NCBI RefSeq assembly: GCF_036053395.1
Contig: NZ_CP107942.1
Coordinates: forward strand, 10,344,001 to 10,408,000
DNA length: 64,000 nucleotides
Reading direction: 5' to 3'
From: Actinoplanes sp. NBC_00393
GTDB lineage: Bacteria > Actinomycetota > Actinomycetes > Mycobacteriales > Micromonosporaceae
Positions 62,974 to 64,000 of this stretch are shown in pieces. Numbering within the stretch: position 1 is the stretch's first letter; every line of letters starts with the position of its first letter. Under the pieces are notes generated by a model that searched no databases, had not been told where the DNA came from, and saw nothing but the letters and a program-made list of their open reading frames with translations. The translations under genes and the position numbers were made by a program.

Positions 62974-63578
62974 CCCGCCGCACGCATCTCACGGCCGTCG
63001 TCGCCTGCGTGGCCGGCGCCGGGCTCGCCCTCTACGCGGTCACCCGCACCTGGTCAGTCCAGGTCGAACGGCGTACCGGCCTGCCCGACCTGCGTACCGA
63101 GCAGACCGGCGCGGACGTACAGCCCTGGCTGGTCGGCCTGGCCCTGGTCGCGCTCGCCGGCACCGGCGCGCTGCTGGCCACCCGCGGCATCGTCCGCCGG
63201 GTGCTCGGCGTGCTGTTGATCCTGGCGGGCGCCGGCATCGCGGTCGGCGCCGTCCTGGCCCGGATCGATCTCGACGCCGGGGAGGCCGGCGCCGCGGCCA
63301 CGATCTGGCCGGTGGCCTGCGTGCTGGGCGGCGCGGCGGTGGCAGCGGGCGGCGTGCTCGCCGCGCGGCACGGCCATCAGTGGTCGGCCATGTCCTCCCG
63401 GTACGAGCGGACGACAGTCCCCGCTCAACCAGCCCCGGCCGCAGCCGCTCCCGGCCCCGAGGAGGCCGCCGGGAAAGAGCACGGGGAGACCGCGACGGAC
63501 CCGCCGGAGATCTCCAAGCCCACCGACAACCGGGCGTTCTGGGAGGCTCTGGACCGGGGCGAGGACCCTACTCGTTGA
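62970..63578 (+). CDS. Trp operon-associated membrane protein (TIGR02234 type)
   Basis: 202 residues with four membrane helices (about 8-25, 50-68, 75-95 and 110-130) and a Pro/Glu-rich cytoplasmic tail ending NRAFWEALDRGEDPT. The start [31 protein letters not shown] and place directly after trpE match the actinobacterial Trp-associated family. A role in indole or precursor handling has been suggested; none is proven. trpC, trpB and trpA do not follow within the window. Confidence 0.87.
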   Translation: MTRRTHLTAVVACVAGAGLALYAVTRTWSVQVERRTGLPDLRTEQTGADVQPWLVGLALVALAGTGALLATRGIVRRVLGVLLILAGAGIAVGAVLARIDLDAGEAGAAATIWPVACVLGGAAVAAGGVLAARHGHQWSAMSSRYERTTVPAQPAPAAAAPGPEEAAGKEHGETATDPPEISKPTDNRAFWEALDRGEDPTR

Positions 63579-63603
63579 TCCCCCGAACGGGTTAACGCCG
63601 AGC

Positions 63604-63879
63604 TCAGCGGCGGGCGCCCGCCAGGGACGCCGTGCGGCGGAGGCGGGCCTCCGAACCGGTGGCGATCATGGCGGCGACGGCGCGGCTGGTCTCGATGCGG
63701 GCGCGGGCCCGGGCGCGGTCCGCCTGAATGGCGTCCCAGGCGTTGTCCCGGGCAGTACGGACGTTCGCCGGGCCGACCACCACCCGCTGCACTCCGGTGG
63801 CCACGTCGGCCGCGAGGGACACGAGAGTCCGGGAGAGGGTGGCGAACCCGATCGGCTGGGTAGGTGAGGCAGTGGCCAT
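63604..63879 (-). CDS. Small hypothetical protein
   Basis: 91 residues from ATG 63879; ATG 63894 would add five. Predicted helical and basic: SLAADVATGVQRVVVGPANVRTARDNAWDAIQADRARARARIETSRAVAAMIATG. No membrane helix or known domain. It is convergent with the trp-associated gene. The last 120 bases of the window beyond it hold no recognisable gene, only its promoter region. Confidence 0.6.
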   Translation of the reverse strand: MATASPTQPIGFATLSRTLVSLAADVATGVQRVVVGPANVRTARDNAWDAIQADRARARARIETSRAVAAMIATGSEARLRRTASLAGARR

Positions 63880-64000
63880 CGTTCTACTCCGCAATCATCG
63901 TCCGGCTGGCAGCGCACGAGGCGCCGGGACAAGTCTGCCCGAGTCACATGATGGTGGAGTCCTATTTCCGCACGGTGACGGACACGTCAACGCGGGGTGG

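Overview
The window is high-GC chromosomal DNA with many GTG starts and overlapping stop/start junctions. It looks like an actinomycete, most likely of the Actinoplanes/Micromonospora group. Supporting content: Wag31/DivIVA next to SepF and YggT, a PriA-type HisA, the MurT/GatD amidation pair, a TIGR03085-type (mycothiol-enzyme fold) protein, IdeR/DmdR-like iron boxes, a c-di-AMP riboswitch in front of a cell-wall hydrolase, and long Arg/Ala/Gly/Pro-rich disordered tails. The genus is inferred, not proven. No phage, insertion sequence, CRISPR, tRNA or rRNA was seen.

Layout. (1) 1-2.7 kb, minus strand: a TVP38/VTT membrane protein, then gatD and murT. (2) 2.7-4.2 kb: a ydaO-type c-di-AMP riboswitch and the secreted NlpC/P60 hydrolase it precedes, closed by a strong terminator. 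(3) 4.2-5.8 kb: a gene-free stretch of tandem and inverted repeats ending in a textbook MraZ operator. (4) 5.8-24.4 kb: the division and cell wall cluster mraZ-rsmH-ftsL-ftsI-murE-murF-mraY-ftsW-murG-murC-ftsQ-ftsZ-yggS-sepF-yggT-divIVA. murD and the ylmD-like gene are missing from their usual places, and FtsL and FtsI carry very long basic repeat-rich cytoplasmic tails. (5) 24.4-35.9 kb: a membrane protein with a His/Cys motif, DUF167, a DksA/TraR zinc finger protein, lspA, an RluA-type pseudouridine synthase, an anchored unknown, a MinD/ParA-like ATPase, dnaE, and a LON-domain protein. (6) 36-44.5 kb: hisDCB, a 53-codon membrane protein gene, hisH, a second small membrane protein gene, priA, an inserted LysR/EamA pair, hisF, then a trp leader peptide with attenuator and trpD. 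(7) 44.5-53.7 kb, accessory: a YczE-like protein with a divergent MocR regulator, a 63-bp minisatellite, a long-chain acyl-CoA ligase, a second MocR regulator convergent with an APC permease, and a TIGR03085 protein. (8) 53.8-57.3 kb: a heterodimeric ABC exporter with one degenerate ATP site. (9) 57.4-64 kb: rpsD and a divergent DUF2470 protein sharing two iron boxes, a long disordered protein, the hisI-trpE-TIGR02234 operon, and a small unknown.

How the parts fit. Much of the window makes and divides the wall: precursor synthesis (MurE/F/C/G, MraY), amidation (MurT/GatD), synthesis at the septum (FtsW/FtsI), the ring (FtsZ/SepF/FtsQ/FtsL) and polar growth (DivIVA). The histidine and tryptophan genes are interleaved: PriA serves both pathways in related organisms, trpD has its own Trp-codon attenuator, and hisI is translationally coupled to trpE. 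The most interesting non-coding elements are the trp attenuator (43396-43476), the paired iron boxes (58042-58080), the competing hairpins before the DksA/TraR gene (25675-25739), the 63-bp array (47304-47890) and the repeat-filled region before mraZ.
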